Positions 35,890-48,200 of a stretch of 64,000 bases of DNA are shown here, one piece after another. The position numbers were made by a program, and so were the translations under genes. Source of the stretch: Psettodes erumei (lineage: Eukaryota; Chordata; Actinopteri; Pleuronectiformes; Psettodidae). The stretch covers positions 1,197,001 to 1,261,000 of the forward strand of contig JAFBJZ010000656.1 of the NCBI GenBank assembly GCA_016785225.1, read 5' to 3'. Positions within the stretch are counted from its first letter, which is position 1. Every line of letters begins with the position of its first letter. A model generated the notes under the pieces. It was not told the DNA's origin. It saw nothing but the letters and a program-made list of their open reading frames with translations, and searched no databases.

Positions 35890-38800
35890 CACTTTAAACA
35901 TAGTCCATGCATTAGTTAATAAATCTGCTAAACACAGACCCAGAGACCTGGGGGTCAGGGGCCCTTATTCAGTAATCTATCCATAAATGTATCTCATTGC
36001 TCATGCTTGTTAAAAGGTCAGGAGTGAGGCTACGATGCTGTGAGACACAATGAGTGAGACGTGGCTGGTATATACCATTGAGGTATCAATATAAAGCTCC
36101 TGTGCCATGATGGATCTGGCTGAGGTAAAAGAATGGGTGTCACACCGCAATGATTGAAGGCTTTTGGCACTGGAATGTCACAGAGAAAACCGGGGATCGG
36201 AAATGATTGCATAGGTAGAAATGAAAACTGATTGGATGGCAAAATTCATTTTTTTGTCAGCAAATCGAGCACTTTTATGCAAATTCCTGCAAGCAATTTT
36301 TCATATATTCACACATCTGTCATCACAGACAGACCTCAGACATCAAGCATGCAAAAAAAGGACGCGTTTGCCAGACTGTGAGGAGCCAAAGGAAATGATT
36401 TGCATAGAAAATGGCCACGTGATTGGCTGTAGGGGATGACTAAACAAATGAGTTAGATCTGAGGGTTTAGAGCTGGACTTCAGCAAGAACAGCATCTCTG
36501 TGAGAAACTAAAATTTAGACAGTAATGAGTTAATAGAATTTGTTAAATCATTTTACCCACCAAATGTTTAGTGTTAGCAGACCAACAGGGACTGGTAAGC
36601 ACTCCTGTCTAACTGTTTTAACCATATTCAAATACTGTGAAAGTCAATGGGCTGTTTTACAGGAAAGGGATTAAAAAACAGGCAAAGGAGATGATTGTTG
36701 CAAGGGAAAAGGTTTGTTGTAATTGCAGTGGGGACATTTTCTATCAGACTCTTCTGTCACTTGCTCTCTGTTTCTTTTCTTCTTTCATTCCTACACACAT
36801 AAACACACAAGAAGCTGGACTGTTAAACCCCACCCGAGAGTCTGCTGTTCTGTCCTTCTTTCAGTGTGTTAAAGTTGTTCCCAGTCGCTAACATATGCAA
36901 TGTATGTGTTTGATGTCCATCATCGCCTTCTTAGCACAGCAGAAGTCTTCTCTTGCAAATGTGTTAACAGTTTGTCATTGATTTCGCACATTTCTTACAG
37001 TCTTCTTCAAAACAATTAACACTGATCTCACTGAAAGACCCCAAACGCTATTGAAATGTGCACAATAGAAAAACATCTATTCACGGCTGATGGAAATTAC
37101 ATGTGTAATTATGAATCTCCAACTATAAACCATCTCTCTGTTACTATTTGCAAGAACGGATCGAAGAGGCCAAAGGCACATGAGAGAATGGGAATGGAAA
37201 AAAGAATGTCATGCAAAAAATCTGATGTGGCACAATAGAATTTGTTTCAGAGTAGTTTTGATAAAATTCTTTATTGGTTGGATGAAGCAGGAAAGCAGTA
37301 CAAAGGCCGAACCATACTGAATGCCTGAATTAGTGCCGTCTAGGTACGGACCGCAAGACTTCCGGGTCAACCACAGTTCATGGGTACTGAAAGACCTGCA
37401 CACAAGTAAAGAATGAAGAAAACTTCTCGAGAAAATGATTCCTTTTTACGTTATTTCAACAGCAGAGTGCAGCAGGGTTTGTCGTCTTAAGCAAAATCCT
37501 CTGAGGGAGGTGAAGAATACAGTTCATACTGTTATATACTAGCCTGCCTTTTTTGACACACACTACAACTATGTAAAGTATCAACAAATGCCTAAGGCAT
37601 ATAGCACAAATCAAGGTGGAATCGGTTGTAGCTGTATTTTGTCGGTTGTGTCATGATGAATGATTCATTTGAGCTGAAGTTGTATCGTTTGAGCAAACTA
37701 TTTGATCCAGATAGACGTTTTTCAAGTTTTATGAGCGTTGGAGCGTTTTGCAAACACTATCGGTCACTTTGTGCCAGTCAGCTTCTGTGCATTAGTTGTT
37801 AGTTGTTGAAAATGTGAGGTCAGAGTGCACAGATGTCTTTAAGCAAATGGGAAAATCTGCAATTAGAGCTACGCAGCTCAAGAGATTCCTGTGGCTGATG
37901 CCGTTCTGCTTCAACCTATCCTTTAACAACAAAAGATTGCACTTGCATATGTTTTTTATATTATCTCATAAGCTCGTGTGTAAGAGATTTGTGTGTGACG
38001 TCAGAGCTGTTCACTGTAATGTGCTGCTGCATAAGTGTCAACAGTCTAGTTATATAAAGTGTAATAACACTCTCAAGGTGATTGTGTGTGTAACTAAGAG
38101 AAAAGATCACACCACTTAATAACCTGTGATCTCCTGCAAATGTATTGCTCCATAGGGAATGCATGGGATGTCTTTAGAGTAGATAGTTTCACCTGGCTAC
38201 ACTTAAGTCTTTGCTTTTCAGCTGTAAAAGCAGTTTAAGCTGCAATAAGACCGAAACAAGAACATATGAATTCTTAAATTGAGCGCTACAGCCTTTAAAT
38301 CCCTTTACACTAGTTAATATTTAATGTGAAAAGACAAAAAAAATCCCATTTGCAATTGAAAAACAATTAGGAAAAAGAGAGTTGCACCAATGTAAATTTA
38401 TGGAGGTCAGCTTGATTTAATTTTACTCTGGAGAGACCTCCTATTTTTTAGTTTAAAAAAGAAAAGGAAAAGTTAATCCCTGTTTTTAAAGTGGAAACAT
38501 GAGATAACCCAGGAGAGCAGGGTGCCGGAGCTTGCTCCATCTGGTTAACACTGCAACTCAGAACCTTTTTTTTTTGCGTCAACGAGGTTGAGAGAGCAGC
38601 ACGGTGGGAGAGAAAGAAAGACAGAGACTAAAACGGAGGGAAGACGAGAGGGTGGAGGGAGGAGACCAGGGTCAAGTCCTCAAAGTGCCGGACTGTTCTA
38701 CTTAAGGATCTTTAAATAGGGTGATTCACTAGAATGCCTTGCTCTCATCTGTCTCTGCTCTGCTCATGGGAAAGTGGGTTGTAGGTGTGGACAGTAGTGC

Positions 38801-39200
38801 AGGTCCTGTCAACGCCAGAGAGGCAAGTCAGACTCACCCAAATTGCCCACGGGGATCAATAAAGTTTCTTCATTTGTGGAGCCTCATCTTACAGTGCTGC
38901 CGTACATTTGACAAATAAGGACACAAATCCTGATAAACAGCCATCATACATAAAACATAAGCCAAAGTCAAAGCAATAACATAGAGGATGTATTATGCAC
39001 CGGAGACAGAGTCGCTTCAAATGCCAACATCCGTCCGTGCGCCATGGACTCATTTACCTTCCGTTTGAATTTTGTGTGATTTCCCCGTGCAGCTGATTGC
39101 CTCTAATTTCAGCCAAGCATCTGGGGAAGAGGATTCATTGTGGAACAAGAGCGGAGGCTATGGGGCTTTGGATAGCGGAATGCCTGCTAAATGATCTCCA
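35890..39200. other. Noncoding stretch, nothing distinctive except a LINE/SINE-like tail
   Basis: AT-rich sequence with chance-like frames; purine-rich at about 38590-38670. A retroposon-tail-like word occurs at 38838-38870 (listed separately). Confidence 0.5.
38838..38870 (+). repeat. LINE/SINE 3'-tail-like fragment
   Basis: The words 'aaattgcccacggggatcaataaagtttctt' resemble the conserved 3' end of teleost L2-type LINEs and dependent SINEs ('aatttcccc.ggggatcaataaagt' followed by a short tandem tail). No tRNA-like head or LINE coding sequence is recognisable upstream. Weak call. Confidence 0.3.
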
Positions 39201-39509
39201 GTGGACGTAGGTTTAAATGGAGGCTAAATGGCGACGCCGAACGCTCCTCTATCTGAAGCTCATTACCCGCCTCTCAATCCCCCGGAGACCTGGCTCAGCT
39301 TCACGCCGAGCACTTGCCTGCCAGGAGGAGGGTGATTACAACATTTTGCTCAACAAAGGCTCCCCTCCCCCTTGCTTTTCTCATCGCTTCCTGTCGTCTC
39401 CCCTCGCCCTCCCTTCCTCTCCTTGGTCACCCCCTTCCCTGTTTTGCTTCCCTCTGTGTTTCTTTCAGACTCGCTCTCTCGTTCTCTCTCCCTCTCTCCT
39501 GCATCGCAG

Positions 39510-39591
39510 GCTCCCCAGGCGATGTGTACTCTGATTTGTCTTTGAGTCCTGCCGATGATTACAACGCGCACAGACAGGCGAGCCGTGAATG
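39510..39591 (+). other. Weak internal-exon candidate
   Basis: A long pyrimidine tract (about 39416-39500) leads to two acceptor-like sites, 'tttctttcag' ending at 39469 and 'ctgcatcgcag' ending at 39509. From 39512 an open frame reads SPGDVYSDLSLSPADDYN and then AHRQASRE, ending at a fair donor AATG|GTAAAG (exon end 39591). The 82-base length leaves unequal phases at the two ends. Codon choice looks protein-like, but I recognise no family and see no partner exon. Confidence 0.15.
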
Positions 39592-39673
39592 GTAAAGGAG
39601 AATGTTTACTCGCTAACAGACAATGGTGAATAAGAAGAATTATGAATCATACGGCAGCATGTCATCCAGACGA

Positions 39674-39700
39674 CAACAACAACAACAACAACAACAACAA
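39674..39700 (+). repeat. (CAA)9 microsatellite
   Basis: Nine CAA units. They form the end of a 26-codon open frame (ATG at 39623, TAA at 39701) that would finish in nine glutamines; there is no other evidence that it is translated. Confidence 0.95.
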
Positions 39701-39702
39701 TA

Positions 39703-41140
39703 ATGGCAACAGCAACACAAAAGTGTATGGAAATCAGACGCTGTTTGAAATTGAATCACAGGAGATACGCGGAACGGCAAGCAGATGGGATAAACACTGA
39801 TGTACACAGAGGGTATCATCCAGCCAGGGAGAAGCGGAGGCCTACGCATTTCTCTGCCAAGGCTCGATGTACTCGAGACCCAGATGGGCAAAGATGTCCT
39901 TTTCAGTCGTGGCTGCCAGGAACTCTTTCTAGAGAGAGGACAAACAAACAGAAAGTCATTGACTTTTGCAGAAGTCTTCGGGAATTTGTCTCAGTGACAA
40001 CAGAGCAGATCCACAGATACTCAATTTCAAGCTATGCCATTCCTGACAATGTTCATGCCTCAGACTCACAGCCTCAGCCGTGTTTGGATTTATGTCCACT
40101 GCAAGCTGTCAATTTCAATTCAGGATTTTTTATTCGCCCATGTTGTGCCACGGCCTGCACATGTCGTGACTGTGCAGATTTACATTTGACCGTTCACCTC
40201 CCTTCCAACTAATAAACACTCTAACCTTGCTCTAAGTGTTCGCGCTCTTCAGCAGATGAGTATTTTCCCCTGATAAATCACGACAGGGCTATTAACTGCT
40301 GGCCGTCAACCAACACCATGTGATGGGTTATATCTCTATAGGAGTGGTGACGAGGACTGACTCACCTTGGGGGTGAGACAGCCTGGAGGGAGAGAGAGAG
40401 AGAGAAAGGACCGGGATTCTGACACATCCTGTCTGCAAGTGTTAAACTGGACCTGACACGCTGCGAAGATGTGGCAGAAAAACCAAGAGCATGTTGGCTC
40501 CCACTGCCAGCCAGCAGCAGAGAAAACTGAGAGCAACTAGTGGGCAGTCAGGAGAGGGGAAACCACCACAAGGCACGTCTCCCTCCATACTGGCTTGTTT
40601 TTTATAACGCAGCTGACAGCTTAGCCATGCCACAGGGAGGTTTGGGTGCACGCTGCATGAAGCTCTCTAATTCAGGTTAAAGCACATTCCTGTTTTATAC
40701 AGGTCTTAATAGTAGTTTTTGCCATAATACATTTTATTAATGTTACATTGAACAAAGTAACTGCTGGGATCTGCAAACACAGCAACATTGTTACAATCAT
40801 CTTAATCACTTTAATAGGGAATAAAAGTAAAAGTGAGTGCATACAAAAGGTGTTTAAAAATTCCCCACTGCACAGGAAAACTATGTGCACTGTGAGCTAT
40901 GGAGTTACAAGTAAGGGGATTAGAGAGAGTTTCCCCGGGTAGATTTCTCCTGGAGAAATGTGTACAAGTAATCACATCTCTAATCAGCATTTTACAAGTG
41001 CACATTAAAGCAGTAACAACATTTTATACCAGTAATACAGTTCAAATAAGAGATATACTGTGTTCTTCCAAAATAAGGTTTGGGGAAGGGGAGAAATCTG
41101 ATTGTAGACCTTACAGTAACCAAGTTACTACAGTGGACGT
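39703..41140. other. Noncoding stretch holding the longest chance-like ORF
   Basis: The open frame 39703-40212 is the longest in the window at 169 codons. It starts inside the CAA repeat and shows no domain. With roughly 7,000 stop-to-stop intervals in six frames and a stop every 18 codons or so, one interval this long is expected about 0.6 times by chance. A GA run lies at 40390-40405. Nothing else supportable. Confidence 0.55.
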
Positions 41141-41154
41141 AAACACACTCTCTC

Positions 41155-41440
41155 CAATTTCCAGAGGCCTGGACTGTGAAGCAGGATTTGTGGTTAGTGA
41201 GTTAACTTCAGGTTTAACCCTGGGTTCCCATGGTGACAATGGTGGTTCACTTCTTATTGGGTTGAATCACCATAGAGAATTATGTTGAACACCTACCCTA
41301 CTGCAAAGCGAGTTATGGAAACTGGCAATAACACATCAACACAAACAAAAGCACCATGTACTGACCAATCACCTCTATTGGAAAATGACATCACCATTCA
41401 CAGAAGATCAAAACCCTTTGTCTTACCCTGACAGGTTTTT
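41155..41440 (+). repeat. Teleost interspersed repeat, likely DNA-transposon derived
   Basis: The series 'agaggcctggactgtgaagcagga', 'gttagtgagttaacttcaggtttaaccctgggtt' and 'aatggtggttcacttcttattgggttgaatcaccat' follows a fish repeat I remember with the same order of words. The part to about 41440 ('tgaccaatcacctctattggaaaatgacatcacc') appears to belong to it. Noncoding and diverged; the transposon class is uncertain. Confidence 0.45.
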
Positions 41441-41581
41441 TTAATGAGACATATTTTCAAAGGGAATGTCTTCTGTTTCAGCTTCTCGAGCCATATGATG
41501 CCAGCACAACACGTCAGAGTCACGTGCTAACAGTTGTTATGCATTACTTTGCTACGCGTACTTTTGATGTAGCTGTGGGTG

Positions 41582-41582
<1 letters not shown>

Positions 41583-41625
<43 letters not shown>
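41583..41625. repeat. (TG)21 microsatellite
   Basis: Perfect TG dinucleotide run of 43 bases. The cysteine/valine runs in both overlapping frames are translations of it. Confidence 0.98.
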
Positions 41626-41626
<1 letters not shown>

Positions 41627-41860
41627 TCCTCAGCAGGAGTTGTCTCCTGTGCAGGAGGGCCCCCTCCTGTCTTCGTCATTAATTTCTTTCCTTCTTGGCT
41701 GCAGGAGCATCAAAGCCATTTCATTCTGCTTTCTTATATACAGATATCCTACAACAGAGAGTACACAGTACACAGAGACTTGTACTTGTATTTATAAGTT
41801 GTAAGAAGGTACTTTTGTTTATGAGGTAAGAAAGTAATTAAGTCTACTTACATCTTGCAA

Positions 41861-43153
41861 TTATTTTTAGTGGCCAAGACCGAAGGCGCTGGGAACCTAT
41901 TTTTTCATTCTTATTCTTATTTTCCATATTATTATTATTTTTTTCCAAAATTAAAAGTGGTACTGCAGCCAAGAATTACACAAGAGAAGTGCAGGTTTGT
42001 TACACACCCCTGGCCTCACCTCAGGCACCAAAGTGCACACTAAAGCAACAGTTGGCGGTTTTGCAAAGGACAGTGTATTTTGGCCTTTAACTTCCAAACT
42101 GTACATTGCATCATCACATCTATTGATGTAGGCCATGCCCATTTGGACGTTGTTTTTCACAAAATTGTGATATGTGCAAAAACCTAGTTTTTTGAACTCA
42201 TCCTTGGGTTTTCATCCAATCGGTATGAAATTTGGCACACACCTTCCAAGAAGGCAAAAAGATATCAAAGGAATTTTGATATGTCAATCTGTTTCAAAGA
42301 TGTGCAAATATGAACACCAGATGTTAGCAAAGCATTTTACATAAATTACCATTAATCAAAATTGGCATAACCTTAGTCAACCAAATTTGAGAACTTAGTT
42401 GGAAACTTAATTATGAGTATAACCTCCAAGTTCTTTGGATAAGTGATGTCTAGCGGCACAACAAATGTGAGAAATTTATATCTCATAATTGGCTCAATGG
42501 TATTTGAAAAACCCCATCAGGGTGCAACTCTGAGTGCAACCTATGTTCGATTTTGAAGTGCATCACGCAAAATTTTGTCAATTCAAATCAAAGTTTGAAA
42601 AACTGGCAAACATCTCTATCTCTGCAACTCTTTAATTGTTACCAGAATTGGAAGACACCGTCTGTCCGTGGTTTTTGTCAAGCATTTAAAATCGCATTCA
42701 AATTCAAAATGATGAATTTCTCAGCAAAGTCCACCAAAAAAATCCAGGGTACACCTAAGACCAGCAAAGTTTTATTTTTTCAAATTTAACCTTCTATATT
42801 TTGCCCATGTTGGCCCCAAGAGTCCAAAACTGTCATACAGGAAATGGACTCAAAAACAGGAAGTGATGTTGTTTCTTCGCACAGGTGTGTCAGATTAACA
42901 CGAAACTTTGTACAATACTTAATGGAAAATTATGTTGCTGTATATCATGAAATATCATGAAATATATTCAGCTGATATCCCTAGAATTAACTTTGAAAGC
43001 ATTTTTTACCCACCCCTGCAAATTTGTCGACCTGCCCTCTGGGTGTGTGTGTCTGCAAGCCTGTGGGATCAACTTGCCTGGCCGTGGCAGTGTGCCCTGG
43101 CTGTGAACTGCATGGGGGGGGACCCTTTTGATAAATGCTTGCAGTTCTTGTTA
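41861..43153 (+). repeat. Teleost 'ggtccaag...aaccctatt' interspersed repeat, near full length
   Basis: It begins 'ttatttttagtggccaagaccgaaggcgctgggaacctatt', a diverged form of the fish repeat start 'ttattaggggtccaagcac...aaccctattgtt', followed by a TTATTATT-rich stretch. It ends 'gggggggacccttttgataaatgcttgcagttcttgttat', which matches the remembered end '...gacccgttcataactgcttgcagttct'. The interior repeats the phrases 'ccaatcggtatgaaatttggcacacac' and 'attaacacgaaactttgtac', typical of this family. About 1.3 kb, noncoding. A second copy of its first 210 bases is at 45075-45290 in the same orientation. The family's class is not known to me. Confidence 0.6.
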
Positions 43154-43159
43154 TAACTG

Positions 43160-43975
43160 CGTTTATTTTAGTTTTGTTTATGGGTGCAACGTGAATGGTA
43201 TTTGACCCCCAACACCCCCTAGCCATACAATGCAATTTTGAATGCAACAGTGGCCCACAATAGCCTCTGTTCAGTCCACTAAAACCCTTGAACTGGTGAC
43301 CCCTTCGTAGCCCTTGTGGAGTAAGTGATGATACATCCACCCTTCCATGTGGAGCAATTTAGTAATAGCATTTAGTATCTGCAGCTTAAAACATCAATTC
43401 ATTCATTTGAGTTTGTGTATTTAATGTGTCAGTGCAGTTTTTTGACTTTTAGCATGTAATTTAAGGGATTCTTTTGTTTGCTACTTGAGCATGCTACAGA
43501 TAAAGTAGCATTGTGGCCGAGCATAGCACAACCTCTTTTCTTCAGTAATGGGATATTGAGAGATATACTACTTACATAATAATGCATAATAATAATTGCA
43601 AATGTGGCTCAGTGATACAGGGTTTTAGCTGTGGAAAAATGTTGAAGTTAAATGGCATATCTATTTCATTGTGTATCAAGAAGTTCTAAATCAAGGACAG
43701 CTGAGCTTTCTTTCGATTCTCATCTACAAGGCTTCTTTACTTCTTTAGTCTTCAGGAAAAGGTGCAGTTAGACTATGATGTGTGTTTATCTGAAGCACGC
43801 ACAATCAGCAAAAAAAGAACCAGGTTTTCCCTTAAATTACACACTAACAGTGAAACGCTGCACTTACACATTGTGATGAAGACAATTGAATGAATATTTT
43901 AAGCTGCAATGACCAAATGTTTGCTCCATGTGGAAGGATGAGGCTAATTATTTTTTTTGTTGCATAGCTCTCGTC
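43160..43975. other. Noncoding stretch between repeats
   Basis: AT-rich, with no gene-like frame. A tRNA A-box-like phrase 'tgtggctcagtgatacagg' occurs near 43603-43621 on the plus strand without a convincing B box at the right distance. It may be a further decayed relative of the units downstream. Confidence 0.4.
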
Positions 43976-44044
43976 AACCACCCCTCAGGGGCCCACACCC
44001 AAGATGCTGAATGCACACTTCCCTTCTTCATCCAGATACTAACA

Positions 44045-44675
44045 ACAGGTGGGATTGGAACCAGCCTCCGTGAGACTGGTGTACTGAGTAGATGCAAGTT
44101 AATCCACCACACCACCACTTCCCTTCACATTGAGAACTTTTCTCTGTTCACATTTAACATCTTTACTTTGGGTGGTTCATGGCAAATATTTGGTCTGTCT
44201 CATAAGGATTGATCCTATGTGTTCCACACATCTAAGCAATCATCTAACTGCCTGAGTTACTTGATATGATTGTCACTGTTATTTCTTACAACCTTTGAGT
44301 TTTTGCACTGGGTATCATAGTACACTGGTTCACTGGTCCTGATAAGAACTGAACCTATAACCTCAAAAATTTAAAGCAACATTGTAACCAATTGATCCAG
44401 TTAGTCAGACACTACAGCATTCTTTATTTCAACCTTTAAATATATGCATTGCATGTTGCACTTCAAACTAAATTGGTCCTTAGAAGAATTGAACCCAAGT
44501 TCTCTGTTCTAGCTGTAACTCTTCTAACTTTCTGACCAAACTGCTTAAAAAATTGAGCTGCCTTTCCTCAAGCTTCAAAAGCTCCTTCAAAAGCTCAGTG
44601 ATTGGCATAAGAATAGAATCCACAGAACTTCAGAATAGTCTCTTAACACTGAGGTACGCAGTCAGATGGTCAAGG
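44045..44675 (-). repeat. Tandem array of five degenerate tRNA-like units
   Basis: Five minus-strand units each show an A-box-like and a B-box-like motif in tRNA order. B-box complements on the plus strand start near 44052 (GGATTGGAACC), 44208 (GGATTGATCCT), 44345 (GAACTGAACCT), 44484 (GAATTGAACCC) and 44611 (GAATAGAATCC), with spacings of 156, 137, 139 and 127 bases. The first unit, minus strand, has A box TGGTGTGGTGGATTAAC and B box GGTTCCAATCC; the second has TAACTCAGGCAGTTAGA. Units 3-5 share a flank like 'ttggtcctnataagaa' before the B-box complement. Intact tRNA folding is unlikely given the divergence. This may be an amplified tRNA pseudogene, a tRNA-derived SINE head array or a tRNA-derived satellite. 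Confidence 0.5.
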
Positions 44676-45074
44676 GCCATATCTCAGTGTGTGTCAGTCC
44701 ATAACACGCCCTGCTTAAGCAAGAAAAAGTAAATATGCTTGTTTTTCTGTCGAAAAACCTAGAATAGGCTTGAAGAATGTAGCCTAAGGTTGTGCTGTAT
44801 GGCGCTTTTATTTTTGTTCCTGCCATTTTTCTTTTTCACAGCAGAGTGCTGAGCTCCCTCTCCTGCTCTCTGTCGCTCTCTCTCTCAGACACAGACACAA
44901 ACCGAGAGCTGCTTCATCTGTAAATAGTCCCTCCTGTCCGTGCAATAGGAAAGGCAGATAACTTAAGGATAATTACAGTCAAGTTAAAATGTCATTACGC
45001 AGTTTGAGGTCAAAAGCCTACCCTATATGTATTTTAATCAAAACACCTTTATCGAATAAACTTCTTTTACATGA

Positions 45075-45290
45075 GTTATTTTTAGGGGTCCAAGTCTGAG
45101 GGGGCTGGCAACCCTATTGTTTTATTGTACCTTTTATTTTCACTATTAGTATTAGTTATTTATTTTTTTCCAAAGCTTAAAGTGATACTTCAGCCTATAC
45201 CAAAAGAGTAATACAAGAGATATTTGCAGGTTTGGTAAGGCAAAGTTATCCTCTAAGGTTCACTTCACTTCTGAAAATCTATGGACTCTG
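45075..45290 (+). repeat. Second, partial copy of the 41861 repeat
   Basis: The stretch starts 'ttatttttaggggtccaagtctgagggggctggcaaccctattgttttattg' and continues 'tatttttttccaaagcttaaagtgatacttcagcc'. It aligns with 41861-42050 in order and orientation and is closer than that copy to the remembered family start. It fades out after about 210 bases. Confidence 0.65.
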
Positions 45291-45299
45291 AGATGAGAT

Positions 45300-48200
45300 G
45301 AATATGTGAGGTTACTTCTGTTTCCATCGCTCATTTTCTCTCACACACAAACACATTTATCAGCACTGTCCTGGGAAACATTATCTCTCTTTCACGAAGA
45401 ACAGTGTGTTTTTGGTGAAACAATATTATATTTGAGTGAAACCATCCCGAGGCCCATTAAGTGGTCCACCACTGTCTGTATTTTTTCACTGTTCTCATAA
45501 CCCTGCAGCCCATTTATTGCTGTAACCACTCACACGAAACACATGAAATTCAGACACGCATCGCTGCGGTTTATGGTGCGGTAAGCCACACTCTATTAAA
45601 CATAAATATAAAATATATAGTGATAAAAAAAAGTGGAGATGGGATGGAGGTGAAATGGAAAGAAATCAGGAAGGAAAGGAGAGCGCTGGACAAGGCTGAT
45701 GTGATTTGCAGTAAGTCCACATTTCCAACAACACATAGCAGGGCTGACTGTTCAGAGGGAACTCAGGAGATCCAACTAGAGGGGAAAGCACAGGGTATGG
45801 ATGAGATTGTCGACATTACCAATTTAGCCATTGTCCTGGATCAGGGCTAAAACCCTCTCTCCGCTGCACTGTCCACTTTCCTCAATTCCTGCAATCCTTA
45901 CATGCCCTCAGGGAGATGCTGTTTATTTACTCAGCACAGCACAGCATGGGCTCTCTGAATGATAAATCCACAAACCTGATGCACCTCTGAGTTCTCCCTT
46001 TTAGGCATTCACAGGAGAAGCGACAGCTGAAATGGCCAAAGCAGCTTTTATTCCAGAGCTTTTTGGTTTATCAAAAGGAGCTTAGAGTTTAGGAGCGGAG
46101 CAGCGGTTAATTAGAAAGGGAGGTTATCTGTCTGAGACACTCACGTTCTCAGTGACTGGCAGGCCACCAGCAGCACAGGCCCAAATGAAAGAGGTGTGTG
46201 TTACTGCGAGCCAGTGTCCTTGACTTAATAAGCCGCTAATCAGCTACATGTTTCTCTGTCTGCCGCGTAATGACATCCCTCGTGGACCCGAACACATATC
46301 AGTGCCTGCAAAACATCTGCCCCTTCTCTGTTGCCCGTCATCCTGCCTCTGCCACCCAGCCCACTGCTTGATGGATGGAGCTGATGGACATGGCTGCCTG
46401 CCCGACTCCAGCTTGACTCAACTGACACATCAAAGAGAGACAGGGAGGCAGAGAGGCAGAGGGACAACCTGGAAAGCTGCTCAACCCTACAGCAGCCAAC
46501 TTGATGGCAAGCATTTGAAGGACAGAAACATTAGGGAAGCTCAATAATTGCCCAAAAATAAGAATTTTCATCACTAGCATGAAGTTATGAACATCACACT
46601 GCAATTTAGCAAAATCCACAGATCCTATATCAAGAACTCAATGTAAATAGATAAACTTTATACTGAATGTCTGGAGCTGGCATGGGTTCCATAAATCCAC
46701 TATAGGGCAGCTCACATGGTGACAGTGGAGAAGGCTGTAACAACATAACACTTTCATGTGGTTTTTGTCGAGACCTACATTAATATGGTTAAATCTGTTC
46801 TTTTGTCTCTTTTCACTTGGAAAACAATAAACAGACAGCCTAGCTGACCAAATCAGTATTTTAATCAAAATCAGCGAGTCTATGAGTCAGTGACGACAGC
46901 TGTGCTATGGTTTGTTTGATGGAGTTTAACGTGTGTGATCGCACAGAATGTTAGATGTAAATGGATGTGTTATTAACTTGAGTGGGTCACAGCCCCTGAC
47001 CCTCACTCAGCCCGACTGCCTCATTGTTTTGGAAAAGGTCTGTATTGAGGAAAGAATAATGCCCTTGTACCATGGATGGATGGATAGATGCATTTTTTTT
47101 CAGATTCAACCGGCTTCATGTGGACATGCTTGAAATGTTGCATCTACGTTCACCAGGTGGCCAGAACCACGATTCTAAATGAGCGCTAATGTCGGCCCGT
47201 GTCTGCCGGATGTGTTAATAGGCAACTGTTTGCTAACACTTTCCAACAGCTACATTATGGGATGAAAGTATTTAAAGCTTGCTGTGCTGCTTCAAATGGC
47301 CAGAAATCAGTTGCCCCAGATGCTTACAATATTTTGCAGTGCAGAGCATAATGAACAAACACAGATGGGGGGTTGACTTTCATCTTGATGTGATCTTGTG
47401 ATCCACAGCTAATGCATTTCATGTCAGCATGTTGGCTTGGTCAACTTAACTGTTAGTGTGTATAGTTAAAACAATATGTGATGAACAATTTCATATAAAC
47501 ACTGCAGATTTAGCTATTAGGCAGAGAGAAATAGATGTATTTAGAGGAACAGTGAGACAAAAAGTACACACAAGTCTGCCAAGAGAAACAAGTTAAAGGA
47601 ATATGCAAACACATCCTCAAATCCATTTAAATTCACTGACACAATCTGAACAAAAACCTCTGCAAGAGTGCTGTCATCTCACTTTCAGCTCTGGCTGTCG
47701 GCTCGGCCGGCACGCCACCAGAGACCTCATATGAAGACCTCCAGTGTTGAGGTCAAACCGCACAGCAGAGCGCACATAAAGCTTTCAAAGGCATCATTTT
47801 CAACGTGCTGTATTTTCACAGGTCTAAAGATGGAAAGGCGATTTTCAGACTCAAGTGTTTAATGCTTGAGGACGTCCACCTCTATATAAGGAGCACAGGG
47901 TACACTTCCATCAGAGAAGGCACGCTCAAAGGCAGAAAGAGATGTGGGGGGGGTTCACATAAATTTCAGGTTATCAAATCAGCTAATGTTCTCAGTTTCC
48001 TCCTTTCATTTGGACTGTCTTCCTCTCACTGACAGTTAGAAACGGATTACTTTATTGCCAGGAGATCGAGGAAAAAAAATTATTTGATTGCCTCTAAGTT
48101 AATTTGTCTTTATTGCGGCACACAGGAAAGGGCTGACAGGGGCAGAAAAAGTGGGAAGTCGATTATGCCCCTGTGTCTTCCTCCTGTAACGATCTGCCGC

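Noticed and set aside
39703..40212. Longest open frame, 169 codons, as a possible gene
   Set aside because: It starts in a CAA microsatellite, shows no domain, and about 0.6 stop-free intervals this long are expected by chance in the window.
41579..41804. Cys/Val-repeat frames
   Set aside because: Translations of the TG microsatellite.
43603..43690. Plus-strand tRNA A-box-like phrase with a B-box-like word downstream
   Set aside because: The two boxes are about 75 bases apart with no cloverleaf complementarity, so it is not supportable as a tRNA or SINE.
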